Source: Anaerolineae bacterium
GTDB lineage: Bacteria > Chloroflexota > Anaerolineae > Caldilineales > Caldilineaceae
Assembly: GCA_030432295.1 (NCBI GenBank)
Contig: JAUIHI010000013.1
Location: 100,564 to 164,563, forward strand
Length of the DNA: 64,000 bases
Reading direction: 5' to 3'
Below the pieces are notes generated by a model. That model was given only the letters and a program-made list of their open reading frames with translations, had not been told where the DNA came from and searched no databases. Positions 1-8,190 of this stretch are shown piece after piece. The translations under genes were made by a program, and so were the position numbers. Numbering within the stretch: the first letter of the stretch is position 1; every line of letters begins with the position of its first letter.

Positions 1-1006
1 GGCTGCCAACCGCAACAAACGCAGCGTAACCGTTGACCTGAATCAGCCAGCGGGTGTGGAGATTGTGCGCCGTCTGGCCGCGTCGGCGGATGTGCTGGTG
101 GAGAGCTTCCGCCCCGGCTCGTTGGCGAAACGGGGGCTGGGTTACGACGCTCTGCGGGCCGAAAACCCCCGGCTGATCTACTGTTCCATCTCCGCCTACG
201 GCCCCACCGGTCCTCTGGCCGACAGCCCCGGTTACGATCCCATTTTGCAGGCGTCTTCCGGGATGATGGAATTGACCGGCGCACCGGATGGCGAACCGGC
301 CCGTCTGCCCATCGGCATCAACGATCTGGGCGCGGGAATGTGGGCGGTGATCGGCATTCAGTCCGCGCTGATGGCCCGGCAGCAGAGCGGGCTGGGCAGC
401 AAAGTGGACACCAGCCTCTACGAGACCGCGGCCTGGTGGCTCAACTATCACCTGGCCGGTTTTCTGGGCAGCGGTGTCGTGCCCACCCGCCAGGGCACGG
501 GGACCACAATGATTGCCCCCTACGAGTCCTTCCCCACGGCTACGGATGATATTTTTGTCTGCGTCGCCAACGACAATCTCTTCCGCACTTTTTGCCGGGT
601 GCTGGGTTGCCCGGAGCTGGCCGACGATCCGTGTTTTATCGCCAATCCTCTGCGGGTTGCCAACCGGCCCGCGCTGCGTCAGGCGATTATTGCCCAACTG
701 AGCCAGCGCCCGGTGGCAGAGTGGCAGGCACTCTTCGCGGCCGAGTCGATTCCCTGCACGCCCATCCGCACGATTGCCGACCTGGCCGATGACGAGCAGT
801 TGGCCAGCCTGGAAATGTTAGCCCCCTTCCCCCACCCGGCTGTGCCTGACCTGCGACTGGTGGATATGCCTGTCAGCCAGAACGGGAGCCGGGCCGCCCG
901 ACGCTATCCACCGCCTGGATTGGGTGAGCATACCGAGGATGTGCTGGGGGAGATGGGGTACAGCGCGGATGAGATTGTCGCGTTGCGCGCAATGGGCGCG
1001 GTTTGA
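1..1006 (+). CDS. CaiB/BaiF family (class III) CoA transferase, 5' end cut by window
   Basis: The frame is open from base 2, so the true start lies upstream; the in-window GTG at 56 is internal. The N-terminal part carries the typical CaiB/BaiF sequence NRNKRSVTVDLN, followed by LVESFRPGSLAKRGLGYD and YCSISAYGPTGP. Class III transferases move CoA between an acyl-CoA donor and a carboxylic acid through an aspartyl-CoA intermediate in the cytoplasm. The catalytic Asp normally sits about 170 residues in, and the in-frame TSLYETA stretch (near 410-425) corresponds to the usual D-x-S-L-x-E region (here VDTSLYE). About 335 residues are visible against a usual length near 400. The acid substrate cannot be told from sequence. 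The family call is firm. Confidence 0.92.
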   Translation, partial: AANRNKRSVTVDLNQPAGVEIVRRLAASADVLVESFRPGSLAKRGLGYDALRAENPRLIYCSISAYGPTGPLADSPGYDPILQASSGMMELTGAPDGEPARLPIGINDLGAGMWAVIGIQSALMARQQSGLGSKVDTSLYETAAWWLNYHLAGFLGSGVVPTRQGTGTTMIAPYESFPTATDDIFVCVANDNLFRTFCRVLGCPELADDPCFIANPLRVANRPALRQAIIAQLSQRPVAEWQALFAAESIPCTPIRTIADLADDEQLASLEMLAPFPHPAVPDLRLVDMPVSQNGSRAARRYPPPGLGEHTEDVLGEMGYSADEIVALRAMGAV

Positions 1007-1084
1007 TTTTTGTGAGAAGGTGATACCGCAAAATCGCGCAATCCATTTTCCGAAAATTGAGTAGAACCACGCCCGGTGCATCGG

Positions 1085-1112
1085 TTGCGGTCTATTCAAT
1101 TTGTGGTATACT
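1085..1112 (+). promoter_or_regulatory. Putative sigma-70-type promoter with extended -10
   Basis: TTGCGG (1085-1090) is followed after 16 bases by TATACT (1107-1112), preceded by TGG, which makes an extended -10. It lies about 50 bases upstream of the esterase start at 1161. The 12-mer TTGTGGTATACT recurs exactly upstream of the gene at 41613, which supports a promoter role. Confidence 0.5.
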
Positions 1113-1160
1113 GCAACTCCTCTTACCCTACTGCTTGCCAAAATGACAAAGGAGTCATTG

Positions 1161-2057
1161 ATGTACAGCTACGAAATCATTGCGCCGCCGCCCCGGGATA
1201 TTCTATTGGGAGAAAAGTTGTCTGTTGCCTATTGGCGCGACTATCGGGAACTCAAACGGGGAATGGCCCACACTGTCACAGGCGATGTGCAGGTCCTCAA
1301 CGAACTCTACAGTCCCCAACTCCACAACCGGCGGGAGATTCTCGTCTATCTCCCCCCATCCTACGCGACCAGTGACCAGCGCTATCCGGTTGTCTATATG
1401 CACGACGGCCAGAATCTCTTCGACGACAGCACCAGTTTTGCCGGTGAGTGGGGCGTTGACGAGACCCTGGATGCGCTGAGTCAGGAGGGAATCGAAGCGA
1501 TTGTCGTGGGCATTCCTAACCTGGGCAACGAACGGGTCAAAGAATATAGCCCCTTTGTGGATAGGCGGCACGGCGGCGGGCTGGGCGATCTCTACGTGGA
1601 TTTCATCGCCGACACGCTCAAGCCAGTCATCGACAGCGCCTTCCGCACCCAGCCCGAACGGGCGCACACGGGCATCTTCGGCTCCTCAATGGGCGGGCTG
1701 ATCAGTCTTTACGCCTACTTCCAGCGCCCGGAAACCTTTGGCTTTGTGGGCGCAATGTCCCCCTCCTTCTGGTTTGCCGGGGCTGCGATCCTGCCCTACA
1801 TTCGCAATGCCCGGCCCAATCCAGGCCGCATCTATCTGGACATCGGCGAGAAAGAATTGCCGTCGTCCCGGCGCTGGTGGGAGATTCCTCTGCTGGATTC
1901 CCTGCGCCAGAATCATTGCCAACGGGTGGCCTCTCTGCTGGAACGCAAAGGCTGTGGCGCGGAGGACCTGCGTTTTGTGGTTGATCCCGCGGGGGAACAC
2001 AACGAGGCGGCCTGGCGGCGACGCTTGCCCGATGCGCTGCGCTTTTTGTTGGGGTAG
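1161..2057 (+). CDS. Esterase D/enterochelin-esterase-like alpha/beta hydrolase
   Basis: The 298-residue protein belongs to the putative esterase (Fes/EstD-like) branch of alpha/beta hydrolases. Visible landmarks are LVYLPPSY, the VVYMHDGQNLFD stretch, the nucleophile elbow GIFGSSMGG (catalytic Ser) and a C-terminal His in AGEHNEAAW. No signal peptide is seen, so it should be cytoplasmic. The start at 1161 is chosen because AAAGGAG ends six bases before it; the ORF extends upstream to 1101 but without a ribosome site. A promoter lies at 1085-1112 and a terminator hairpin follows the stop, so it is probably monocistronic. The substrate is unknown; short-chain or siderophore esters are typical for the family. 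Confidence 0.85.
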   Translation: MYSYEIIAPPPRDILLGEKLSVAYWRDYRELKRGMAHTVTGDVQVLNELYSPQLHNRREILVYLPPSYATSDQRYPVVYMHDGQNLFDDSTSFAGEWGVDETLDALSQEGIEAIVVGIPNLGNERVKEYSPFVDRRHGGGLGDLYVDFIADTLKPVIDSAFRTQPERAHTGIFGSSMGGLISLYAYFQRPETFGFVGAMSPSFWFAGAAILPYIRNARPNPGRIYLDIGEKELPSSRRWWEIPLLDSLRQNHCQRVASLLERKGCGAEDLRFVVDPAGEHNEAAWRRRLPDALRFLLG

Positions 2058-2085
2058 GCAGCAGCGGGAATTGAGACAGGAAAGC

Positions 2086-2118
2086 ACGGGATGCTGAACA
2101 GCATCCCGTTTTCTGTTT
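2086..2118 (+). terminator. Rho-independent terminator after the esterase
   Basis: ACGGGATGCT (2086-2095) pairs perfectly with AGCATCCCGT (2100-2109) across a 4-base loop and is followed by TTTCTGTTT. It sits 29 bases after the stop codon of the preceding gene. Confidence 0.75.
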
Positions 2119-2309
2119 CCACTTTTCCAGGAGCAGCACAAAACCATCCGGTTCGGATTGCGCCTGTTCGTTACGCAGGGCAGGCCATTTGGGAAGAGCC
2201 GTTGACGGGGGGATAATAGGAAGTGCGCTATCTCGAACCGCGGGCACTCTTTGCCTGTATTGGCGATAGGAGCACTATCAATTCAAAAGTCATGCAAGAA
2301 AGGCAGCAA

Positions 2310-3050
2310 ATGATTCAGGTAACGGTGACGCCCGCCATGGGCAAACGGCTGATCGGCAAAGGAATGGTGGCCCATCCCTCCATTCAGCGGGTATTAGCAA
2401 AGGGAACGCTGACGATTATCGGCGGTTCTACTAACGGCTACGTGGCGGAAGAGATTCTTGCGTCTATTGGCTATGAGGGCTTTAACCGGATTGGCTTTCG
2501 CCGGGGGCTGACCGTAGCGCCAGGGACAAAAGCACCGGAGATGGACTTTCCAGGCGATATAGTGATTCAGGACGGGAAAGTAGTGCTGAGCAGTTCAATC
2601 TTTGAGATCGGACCGAAGATGGGGCCGGGAGATGTGGTGCTGAAGGGTGGCAACGCTTTCGATGTCCGTCGCCAACCGGCTGTGCAGATCGGCAGCAATG
2701 TGGGCGGCACAGCCCTGGCCGCAGTCTCAGCGGTCATCGGGACGCGGGTGGAGTTGATTGTGCCCATCGGCATGGAGAAACGGGTCTTTGGGGATGTGTA
2801 CGAATTGGCCCTGCTTACCAACGCACAGGACGGCAAAGGCCCCGGCTATTTTCCCCTGCCCGGCACAATTTTCACAGAGATCGACGCCATCCGCCTGCTG
2901 ACCGGAGCCGAAGCCACAATGATTTCTGCCGGTGGGGTCTACGGCGCGGAAGGGGCGATCTGGCTGGTGATCAACGGGACGAAAGAGCAAGTGAAGAATG
3001 CCGCTGCGCTGGTCAAATCTGTGGCCGAAGAGCCGCTGTGCGAGGCATAA
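2310..3050 (+). CDS. Conserved protein of unknown function
   Basis: This 246-residue protein is not recognised. It is soluble by inspection, with no signal peptide or membrane helix. It is rich in Gly and hydrophobic strands: LTIIGGSTNGYVAEEIL, IGSNVGGTALAAVSAVIG and GGVYGAEGAIWLVING. The upstream ATGs at 2223 and 2292 are less likely starts because AGAAAGG ends six bases before 2310. The gene ends 15 bases before the alpha/beta hydrolase at 3066, so it probably shares a transcript with the hydrolase and the SGNH hydrolase. That context suggests an ester or sugar-acetate pathway, but this is only an inference. The ATG at 2310 gives MIQVTVTPAMGKRLIGKGM as the N-terminus. Confidence 0.75.
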   Translation: MIQVTVTPAMGKRLIGKGMVAHPSIQRVLAKGTLTIIGGSTNGYVAEEILASIGYEGFNRIGFRRGLTVAPGTKAPEMDFPGDIVIQDGKVVLSSSIFEIGPKMGPGDVVLKGGNAFDVRRQPAVQIGSNVGGTALAAVSAVIGTRVELIVPIGMEKRVFGDVYELALLTNAQDGKGPGYFPLPGTIFTEIDAIRLLTGAEATMISAGGVYGAEGAIWLVINGTKEQVKNAAALVKSVAEEPLCEA

Positions 3051-3065
3051 TAGAGAAGGATTGCG

Positions 3066-3893
3066 ATGAAGAGTGAACAGAACGTTATTCGTCTGTACGA
3101 CGGCCCGGCTCCGGGGTCGGAAAGCTGGACCCATTCTGAGCAGGAAAGTTTCAGCCAGCCCTGGCAGACGCAAGTCGTCTTCAATGTGGTGGACCCGACG
3201 CTGACTCTCGTCGCGCCCGCAGCGGGTACAGCCAACGGCACGGCCATCGTCATCTGTCCCGGCGGCGGCTTTCATGCCCTGTCGATCGAAAGCGAGGGGT
3301 TCGGGGTAGCCCGCTGGCTGGCGGCTAAAGGCGTCACCTGCTTTGTGCTCAAGTATCGGCTGGCCGAATGCCGGACGGATGACCCGGCCAGCGAGCAGGC
3401 GACCAAGAGTCGCCCAGACTTCGAGGCTGCGGTCCAATCTGTGATCGGTCTGGCTATGGCCGATGCACAAGCGGCCCTGGCCCACGTGCGAAGCAACGCT
3501 GACGGGTACGGTGTGGACGCCAATCGGATCGGCATCATCGGCTTTTCCGCGGGGGGAATAACCGCCGCGTCTACTGCTTACAGCTATACTCCAGCCAGTC
3601 GCCCCGATTTTGTGGCACCGATCTACGCTGTGTACAACTGGCTCCCCGACAAGCGTGTCCCCGCGGATGCGCCACCGATGTTCCTGGCGGCCGCCACGGA
3701 CGATCCACTTGGCCTGGCCCCCCACAGCGTCTCCTACTACAACGATTGGACTGCGGCCCAGAAACCGGTCGAACTCCATCTCTATTCTGTGGGTGGTCAC
3801 GGCTTTGGGATGCGGAAACAGAATCTGCCATCGGATAGCTGGATTGAACGTTTTGGGGACTGGCTGGGGGTTCAAGGCTTTCTGGACCAGTAG
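3066..3893 (+). CDS. Alpha/beta hydrolase (BD-FAE / acetyl-xylan-esterase-like)
   Basis: The 275-residue protein has the oxyanion-hole motif VICPGGGFHALS, the nucleophile elbow GIIGFSAGGI and a C-terminal catalytic His in SVGGHGFGM. This arrangement is typical of bacterial carbohydrate esterases and lipases of the alpha/beta hydrolase_3 and BD-FAE groups. No signal peptide is visible, so it is presumably cytoplasmic. The ribosome site GAGAAGGA lies just before the start. It follows the unknown gene by 15 bases and precedes an SGNH hydrolase, a combination often linked to removal of acyl groups from sugars. A truncated copy of its 3' end lies at 4645-4782. The substrate is not determined. Confidence 0.85.
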   Translation: MKSEQNVIRLYDGPAPGSESWTHSEQESFSQPWQTQVVFNVVDPTLTLVAPAAGTANGTAIVICPGGGFHALSIESEGFGVARWLAAKGVTCFVLKYRLAECRTDDPASEQATKSRPDFEAAVQSVIGLAMADAQAALAHVRSNADGYGVDANRIGIIGFSAGGITAASTAYSYTPASRPDFVAPIYAVYNWLPDKRVPADAPPMFLAAATDDPLGLAPHSVSYYNDWTAAQKPVELHLYSVGGHGFGMRKQNLPSDSWIERFGDWLGVQGFLDQ

Positions 3894-3934
3894 ATAGACC
3901 GTCTATTTGCAGATTCTATACTGGAGAGACAAAG

Positions 3935-4585
3935 ATGATTATTCCGCCCAACAGCAAACTGGTCATGATTGGCGATTCCATCACCGATAGTGAGCGGGCA
4001 CGACCAGATGGAGAAGGATTGTTCGACGCCTTGGGGAAAGGGTATGTGAGTCTGGTGGATGGACTGTTGACGGCTCGGTATCCGGCACGCCGGATTCGGA
4101 TCGTCAATAAGGGGCTGGGGGGCAATACAGTGCGGGATTTGCGTTACCGTTGGCAAACGGACGTGCTGGACCTGAAACCGGATTGGCTCTCCATCTGTAT
4201 CGGAATCAATGACGTCTGGCGGCAATTTGATTCACCCCTGCAAACCGAACGGCATGTGCTCCTGGACGAATATACCCACACATTGGAAGAATTGGTGCAG
4301 ACCACCCGACCCACGTTGAAAGGGCTGGTTCTGATGACGCCCTATCTGATCGAACCCAATCCAACGGATGCCATGCGAGCAATGATGGATGAGTACGGTG
4401 CGACGGTTCGTCAGCTTGCCGAGAAATATCAGGCGCTGCTGGTCGATACCCAAGCAGCCTTTGATGTCGTATTGAAAGACCTCCACCCGATGGCGCTGGC
4501 GTGGGATCGGGTACACCCCAACCGTACCGGTCACACAGTTTTGGCACGCGCCTTCCTGCAAACGATCGGTTATGAGTGGGCGTAA
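3935..4585 (+). CDS. SGNH/GDSL-family hydrolase
   Basis: The 216-residue protein shows the SGNH blocks in order. They are the nucleophile Ser in VMIGDSITDSERARPDG (block I), the Gly of NKGLGGNTVRDL (block II), the Asn of CIGINDVWR (block III), and Asp/His in WDRVHPNRTGH (block V). This matches rhamnogalacturonan-acetylesterase-like and lysophospholipase-like SGNH enzymes, which hydrolyse esters in a Ser-His reaction. The start has GGAGAG ten bases upstream. There is no signal peptide. It follows the alpha/beta hydrolase by about 40 bases in the same direction, so the two are probably co-transcribed and may deacylate the same compound. Confidence 0.88.
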   Translation: MIIPPNSKLVMIGDSITDSERARPDGEGLFDALGKGYVSLVDGLLTARYPARRIRIVNKGLGGNTVRDLRYRWQTDVLDLKPDWLSICIGINDVWRQFDSPLQTERHVLLDEYTHTLEELVQTTRPTLKGLVLMTPYLIEPNPTDAMRAMMDEYGATVRQLAEKYQALLVDTQAAFDVVLKDLHPMALAWDRVHPNRTGHTVLARAFLQTIGYEWA

Positions 4586-4644
4586 TAGCTGGCTCAGGGG
4601 TCTGGGGAGAGCAGATGCGAGAGGTACGCCTCCGTCTCCGGTTA

Positions 4645-4782
4645 GCCGCCACGGACGATAGATTTTATCTCTATTCTGTGGGCGGACACGGCGTTGGTAT
4701 ACGGAAACAGAATTTGCCGTCGGATAGTTGGATTGAACGTTTTGAGGGCTGGCTGGAAGTGCACGGCCTATTGGATAGATAA
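4645..4782 (+). pseudogene. Truncated second copy of the alpha/beta hydrolase 3' end
   Basis: The translated stretch GHGVGIRKQNLPSDSWIERF is almost identical to the C-terminus of the hydrolase at 3066-3893 (GHGFGMRKQNLPSDSWIERF). The DNA matches from GCCGCCACGGACGAT onward. About 95 bases are then missing, and the match resumes at TCTCTATTCTG and runs to the stop. The nucleophile elbow and the first three quarters of the protein are absent, so it cannot be an active hydrolase. It appears to be the remnant of a tandem duplication around the SGNH gene followed by deletion. Confidence 0.8.
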
Positions 4783-4913
4783 AGGAGGTGCAGCGTGTAG
4801 TAGCGCGTGCGTCAACAGCCAAGATGCGTGTATTGGATAGGTTTCGCCACGCTTGCAGAGATGGTCTTCTGAGGGGGGAATGGAGGAGGATGACGCTTTA
4901 CGAGGCCTCGAGC

Positions 4914-5339
4914 TTATGTGGGTGGATGTTTTCCCGCCAAAATGAGTAAGGAGCGCAGATTGACTACGCCTTCACGATTCAACCGAAGTGCTTCTACTGT
5001 CGTCCGACCAATTCCAGTCAGCCCAATCACGCGTGTATAGGTTGTGTCCCAGCCAAAATGGACAGGCCAGCCATCCTGCCGTGGGTGAAAGAGACGGGTT
5101 TGCCGTCCATCCACCGGATCAACGCCTGTGACACGGGTATGTTTGAAGCTGTTGCATCCAGAGCAGGCCAGGGCCAGATTGTCGGATGAGGATGAACCAC
5201 CCAAACTCAACGGAATGATGTGATCCACATTGAAGGTCTGGGTAGCATAGCTGACAGGGGATTGGCAATATTCACAGCGCCCCTGGGCACGTTCGATAAC
5301 TGAACGCCGGATGGCCTGGGGAATGTGGGGCCTAGGCAT
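4914..5339 (-). CDS. HNH endonuclease
   Basis: The 141-residue protein is a stand-alone HNH nuclease. It has CEYCQSP near residue 22, the catalytic FNVDHIIPLSLGG (HNH first His), DNLALACSGCN (Asn and second Cys pair) and a C-terminal HNH-associated stretch ending LTGIGRTTVEALRLNR. The two CxxC pairs should bind structural zinc. Its start overlaps the stop of the preceding partner gene by 8 bases, which implies translational coupling. It is the last gene of the minus-strand run that begins at 8802. A paralogue with the same kind of partner lies at 41891-42313. Such genes occur as homing or restriction-like nucleases; the target is unknown. Confidence 0.85.
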   Translation of the reverse strand: MPRPHIPQAIRRSVIERAQGRCEYCQSPVSYATQTFNVDHIIPLSLGGSSSSDNLALACSGCNSFKHTRVTGVDPVDGRQTRLFHPRQDGWPVHFGWDTTYTRVIGLTGIGRTTVEALRLNREGVVNLRSLLILAGKHPPT

Positions 5340-5739
5340 AGATGGAACGCTGAATGTCGAGCTGGTCCATTACCGTGTCCAACGAAACACCGCGCAGTTG
5401 CGCCAAGTCGATCAGACTCTTCAGTCGCTCCACATCATACGCTTCAATCTGCTCAACCAGCCCTATCAACTCTGCCTGCTCTTCGTTGCTAAGGTTTTCG
5501 TCCTGTAACTTTTCATTGAGCAGGGCGTAACGCTGGCGCAGTTCGAGTGACGGCCCCCGATTGATAATTTCCAGAAGTTGGGTCTCGCGTTGAGATAAGC
5601 CAGGCGCTTTTCGCCGCGCCAGTAAGCTGTTTACCTCCGCTGCGAAAGCCTCCAGATCAGAAAGTTCCAGCTTTGCTACGCTATCGATTACTTGCGTCAG
5701 TTCGATATCGACTGTTGACGTCACGTGCATTGTCGGCAT
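5332..5739 (-). CDS. Helical partner protein of the HNH nuclease
   Basis: The 135-residue protein is predicted to be almost entirely alpha-helical and charged. Landmarks are LLARRKAPGLSQRETQLLE, then a central LQDENLSNEEQAELIGLVEQ, then LIDLAQLRGVSLDTVMDQLD. The start at 5739 is chosen because AGGAGG ends 8 bases before this ATG; the upstream GTG at 5748 overlaps the ribosome site. It sits 21 bases after the HerA stop and overlaps the HNH gene by 8 bases. The smaller protein at 41613-41891, also paired with an HNH nuclease, shares the L(T/S)xEE-xxE-xxL-V-E pattern, so the two are probably distant relatives. Function is unknown. A regulator or inhibitor of the nuclease, or a DNA-recognition subunit, is possible. 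Confidence 0.7.
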   Translation of the reverse strand: MPTMHVTSTVDIELTQVIDSVAKLELSDLEAFAAEVNSLLARRKAPGLSQRETQLLEIINRGPSLELRQRYALLNEKLQDENLSNEEQAELIGLVEQIEAYDVERLKSLIDLAQLRGVSLDTVMDQLDIQRSIYA

Positions 5740-5760
5740 TTTTGTCACCTCCTGATCTCC

Positions 5761-7428
5761 CTACGCCCACAACTCCCCGTCCGCGTCCCGGTTGAGTTTT
5801 TTCTCGGCGAAGAGCGCGCCGTCCTGGGCCGCAGATAAGCCTTCTCCGTCAAACCACTTGCGCCAGAGTTCGGGGGCGTCGATGTCCTGGCCGCCGTGCT
5901 CGGTATAGCGGGTGCGCACTTTGAGCATTACCGGTGTGTTGACGCTGGCGCCGGTCACAATTACCTGGCCTTTGCTGAGGCTGGGCAGTTCCATCAGCAG
6001 GTCCCGACCCACGCTCTCCACAGATTCGGCGATGCGGTTCTGATCGATGGGGTTGGTGATGCGCATAATGCACTGGGTCATACACTGGCTGAGTACGTCG
6101 CTGTCCAACTTGCCGGGGCGCTGGCTGATCAGCCCGATGCTCACACCGAACTTGCGCCCCTCACTTAGAATCGTCTTTAGCACTTCCGAACTCACCGCGT
6201 CGGCGTTGGCCGGCGCGTAGTTGTGGGCCTCTTCCATCAGACAGAAGACGGGGAAAGGCACGTAATTGCGGTCGCCTCGCGTCGCTTTGCCCTTTTCCGT
6301 ATCCACCCGGGCCTGGTAGACCCGGCGCAGGAGTGTGGCCGCGATGACCTGCTGCTCCCGCTGGTCCACTTCGTTCAACTGGACGATTGTGCAGCGCCCC
6401 GGCTCGAAGAGTTCGTTCAGTTCCAGATTTTGGAAGTCGTTGAAAATTTTGCTTCCACCCAAAGATGCGCCCAGCCGCCAGATCAGCGCGCCGGTGGTTG
6501 GGTCGTCCTCCTCCATTTCATCCTCGCCCCGCTTGCCCTCGGCGGTCTGACGCACGGCCATTTTGAGTTGTTCGAGCGTATATTTGTCCTCGCCCCAAGT
6601 GCGGTTGGCAAAGGCAAAGGCCCGACCCAACTGGTAATGCATCTTCTCGGACAAATTGGGCAACAGATAGCGCAGATCACCGAGCGTCAGACTGCTGGTG
6701 CGCACACGCAGATCGTCCGGGCGGAAGATGCGCACGCTGGGCTTGTAGTTGCCCTCGCGAAATTCGGGCAGATTTTGGATGTCCTGGAGTGTGTCGTACT
6801 CGCCGTGGGGGTCGATAATCAGCACCGCGGCCCGGTTGTAGGGCATCATCAACTCTTCCAGTAGCACACCGGCCAGATAGCTTTTTCCGCTGCCGGTGCT
6901 GGCAATAATCGCCAGATGGGTGCTGGTGAAGCCCCGCACATTCAGGGCCACGGGCACGGCTCCCGGCCCCCGGCTGAGCAGATCGCCGATGTGGGCGCTG
7001 CCCCGTTCGCCCTTGCGCCCCCGGCTGAGGACGTCTGTGAGCATCCCGTCCTCGGCGATGTAGACCGGCGCGCCGCCGATGGGTGGGACGCGAGGGTTGA
7101 CAAAATCGTGCAGAATCGAATCGTAGAAGCCCAGGACGGTGACGGTAATTTCGAACAGTTCCCGGGCGTCGCTGTCGTAGCCGAGCAGCGCGGCGACAGT
7201 ATCCGGCGGCACCTCCGGGTCTGCCATAAAGCTGTCGGGGAAGATGCGCACAGGTTCCCGGCCCGTCACCCGGCCCAGGATATCCTTCGCCACGCCGTCC
7301 ACCGACGCGGCGTAGTAGACAAACTCGCCGTGCTTTACCCGCCGCTCCGGGTCCGGTGCGATGAATGTAAATTCGTGGGGGGTCTCCCCCGGTCCTTTGA
7401 CAGTGCCGATGCAGGTGGATGGGGTCAT
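5761..7428 (-). CDS. HerA-like DNA-translocating ATPase with HAS-barrel
   Basis: The 555-residue protein has an N-terminal HAS-barrel region (IGTVKGPGETPHEFTFIAP and onward), then the P-loop IIASTGSGKSYLAG (Walker A) and the DUF87/HerA segment VLIIDPHGEYDTL (Walker B region). CLMEEAHNYAPA and the C-terminal SEGRKFGVSIGLISQRP (sensor/arginine-finger region) complete the set. HerA ATPases form hexamers that pump double-stranded DNA, usually with a nuclease partner such as NurA. No NurA is visible here. Instead a helical protein and an HNH nuclease follow 21 bases downstream, and HepT/MntA plus a HAS-barrel protein lie upstream on the same strand. The length fits the family. No clear ribosome site precedes the ATG. 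Confidence 0.9.
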   Translation of the reverse strand: MTPSTCIGTVKGPGETPHEFTFIAPDPERRVKHGEFVYYAASVDGVAKDILGRVTGREPVRIFPDSFMADPEVPPDTVAALLGYDSDARELFEITVTVLGFYDSILHDFVNPRVPPIGGAPVYIAEDGMLTDVLSRGRKGERGSAHIGDLLSRGPGAVPVALNVRGFTSTHLAIIASTGSGKSYLAGVLLEELMMPYNRAAVLIIDPHGEYDTLQDIQNLPEFREGNYKPSVRIFRPDDLRVRTSSLTLGDLRYLLPNLSEKMHYQLGRAFAFANRTWGEDKYTLEQLKMAVRQTAEGKRGEDEMEEDDPTTGALIWRLGASLGGSKIFNDFQNLELNELFEPGRCTIVQLNEVDQREQQVIAATLLRRVYQARVDTEKGKATRGDRNYVPFPVFCLMEEAHNYAPANADAVSSEVLKTILSEGRKFGVSIGLISQRPGKLDSDVLSQCMTQCIMRITNPIDQNRIAESVESVGRDLLMELPSLSKGQVIVTGASVNTPVMLKVRTRYTEHGGQDIDAPELWRKWFDGEGLSAAQDGALFAEKKLNRDADGELWA

Positions 7429-7492
7429 TGTTTAGGCCGCAAATTCATAGACGGGTGTTTGTACCACGCAGTTTGGTTCTGTTTCGACGAAT

Positions 7493-7840
7493 TCATTCCG
7501 ATTCATCCGGACTCTCCAAAATCTGTTTGATTTGCCCTCGCAACATCGGTACATCGACAGTTACCGTATTCCAAACAATCGACCAATCCACCGAAAAATA
7601 GGCGTGAACAGCGATGTTGCGAAAAGCCACAATGTCCTGCCAGGGAATTTGTGAATGTGCAGAACGAGTCGTCTGGGAGACGCGAGCGGCAGCTTCGCCT
7701 ATGACAATCAATTTTTGCAGGATAGCACTCTGCTGCATTTCGTTGAGAAGAAAGCTCTCCTCTGGCGCGTCGGCCAAGAATCGCTCAATAGCTTCCGCTG
7801 CTTCAACGATATCGTTCAAATTAAGTCGATCAGTGCGCAT
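7493..7840 (-). CDS. hepT: HepT-like HEPN ribonuclease toxin (DUF86)
   Basis: The 115-residue all-helical protein carries the HEPN RNase motif R-x4-H-x-Y as RNIAVHAYF, preceded by LQKLIVIGEAAARVS, both hallmarks of DUF86/HepT. In type VII toxin-antitoxin systems HepT cleaves RNA and is silenced when MntA adds AMP to the Tyr of this motif. Its start overlaps the 3' end of mntA by 11 bases, the usual gene order and coupling for this pair. It lies 65 bases upstream of the HerA gene on the same strand. The motif is intact, so the toxin could be active. Confidence 0.9.
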   Translation of the reverse strand: MRTDRLNLNDIVEAAEAIERFLADAPEESFLLNEMQQSAILQKLIVIGEAAARVSQTTRSAHSQIPWQDIVAFRNIAVHAYFSVDWSIVWNTVTVDVPMLRGQIKQILESPDESE

Positions 7841-8129
7841 AGAGCAACTCTGCCTGGGAAAGAATTTGCTCGCGAATGATTGGTTTTAGTCCATTGCGAG
7901 GCACCAAATCCACTGGCCGTTGAAAGAGATCAGTCAATTCACGCTGCATACGCGCCAAAGCCAAGAAACCAATTTTAGCATCCGATTCAAACTCGACCAG
8001 CAGGTCAATATCACTCTTGTCCGTGAAATCCCCTTTAGCCGCCGAGCCAAAAAGGCTCAAAGTGCTAATCTGATTCTGTTGGCAAAAGGTAGCTAATTCT
8101 TTGGGTGTAAACACCAGTCGAGTATCCAC
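7830..8129 (-). CDS. mntA: MntA-like minimal nucleotidyltransferase antitoxin
   Basis: The 99-residue protein has the minimal nucleotidyltransferase signature G-S-x10-D-x-D: SLFGSAAKGDFTDKSDIDLL. This is the active site that transfers AMP to HepT. The open frame extends upstream to 8228, but that extension only translates a degenerate tandem repeat (8131-8187). GTG at 8129 is preferred because GGAG lies six bases upstream. The gene overlaps hepT by 11 bases. The pair is inserted between the HAS-barrel gene and HerA, which could reflect either a defence-type association or simple insertion. Confidence 0.85.
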   Translation of the reverse strand: MDTRLVFTPKELATFCQQNQISTLSLFGSAAKGDFTDKSDIDLLVEFESDAKIGFLALARMQRELTDLFQRPVDLVPRNGLKPIIREQILSQAELLYAH

Positions 8130-8130
8130 G

Positions 8131-8187
8131 GCAATCTCCAATCTCCAATCTCCAGTCTCCAATCTCCAGTCCCCAATCTCCGATTCC
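8131..8187. repeat. Degenerate short tandem repeat (CAATCTC/CAGTCTC units)
   Basis: The units CAATCTC and CAGTCTC (7-8 bases with small variations) repeat about seven times between mntA and the HAS-barrel gene. On the minus strand the array supplies the GGAG ribosome site of mntA. Similar arrays with different units occur elsewhere in this window. Confidence 0.75.
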
Positions 8188-8190
8188 ATC

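Noticed and set aside
2727..3875. 382-residue minus-strand open frame
   Set aside because: Shadow of the unknown protein and alpha/beta hydrolase genes, both with ribosome sites and, for the latter, catalytic motifs.
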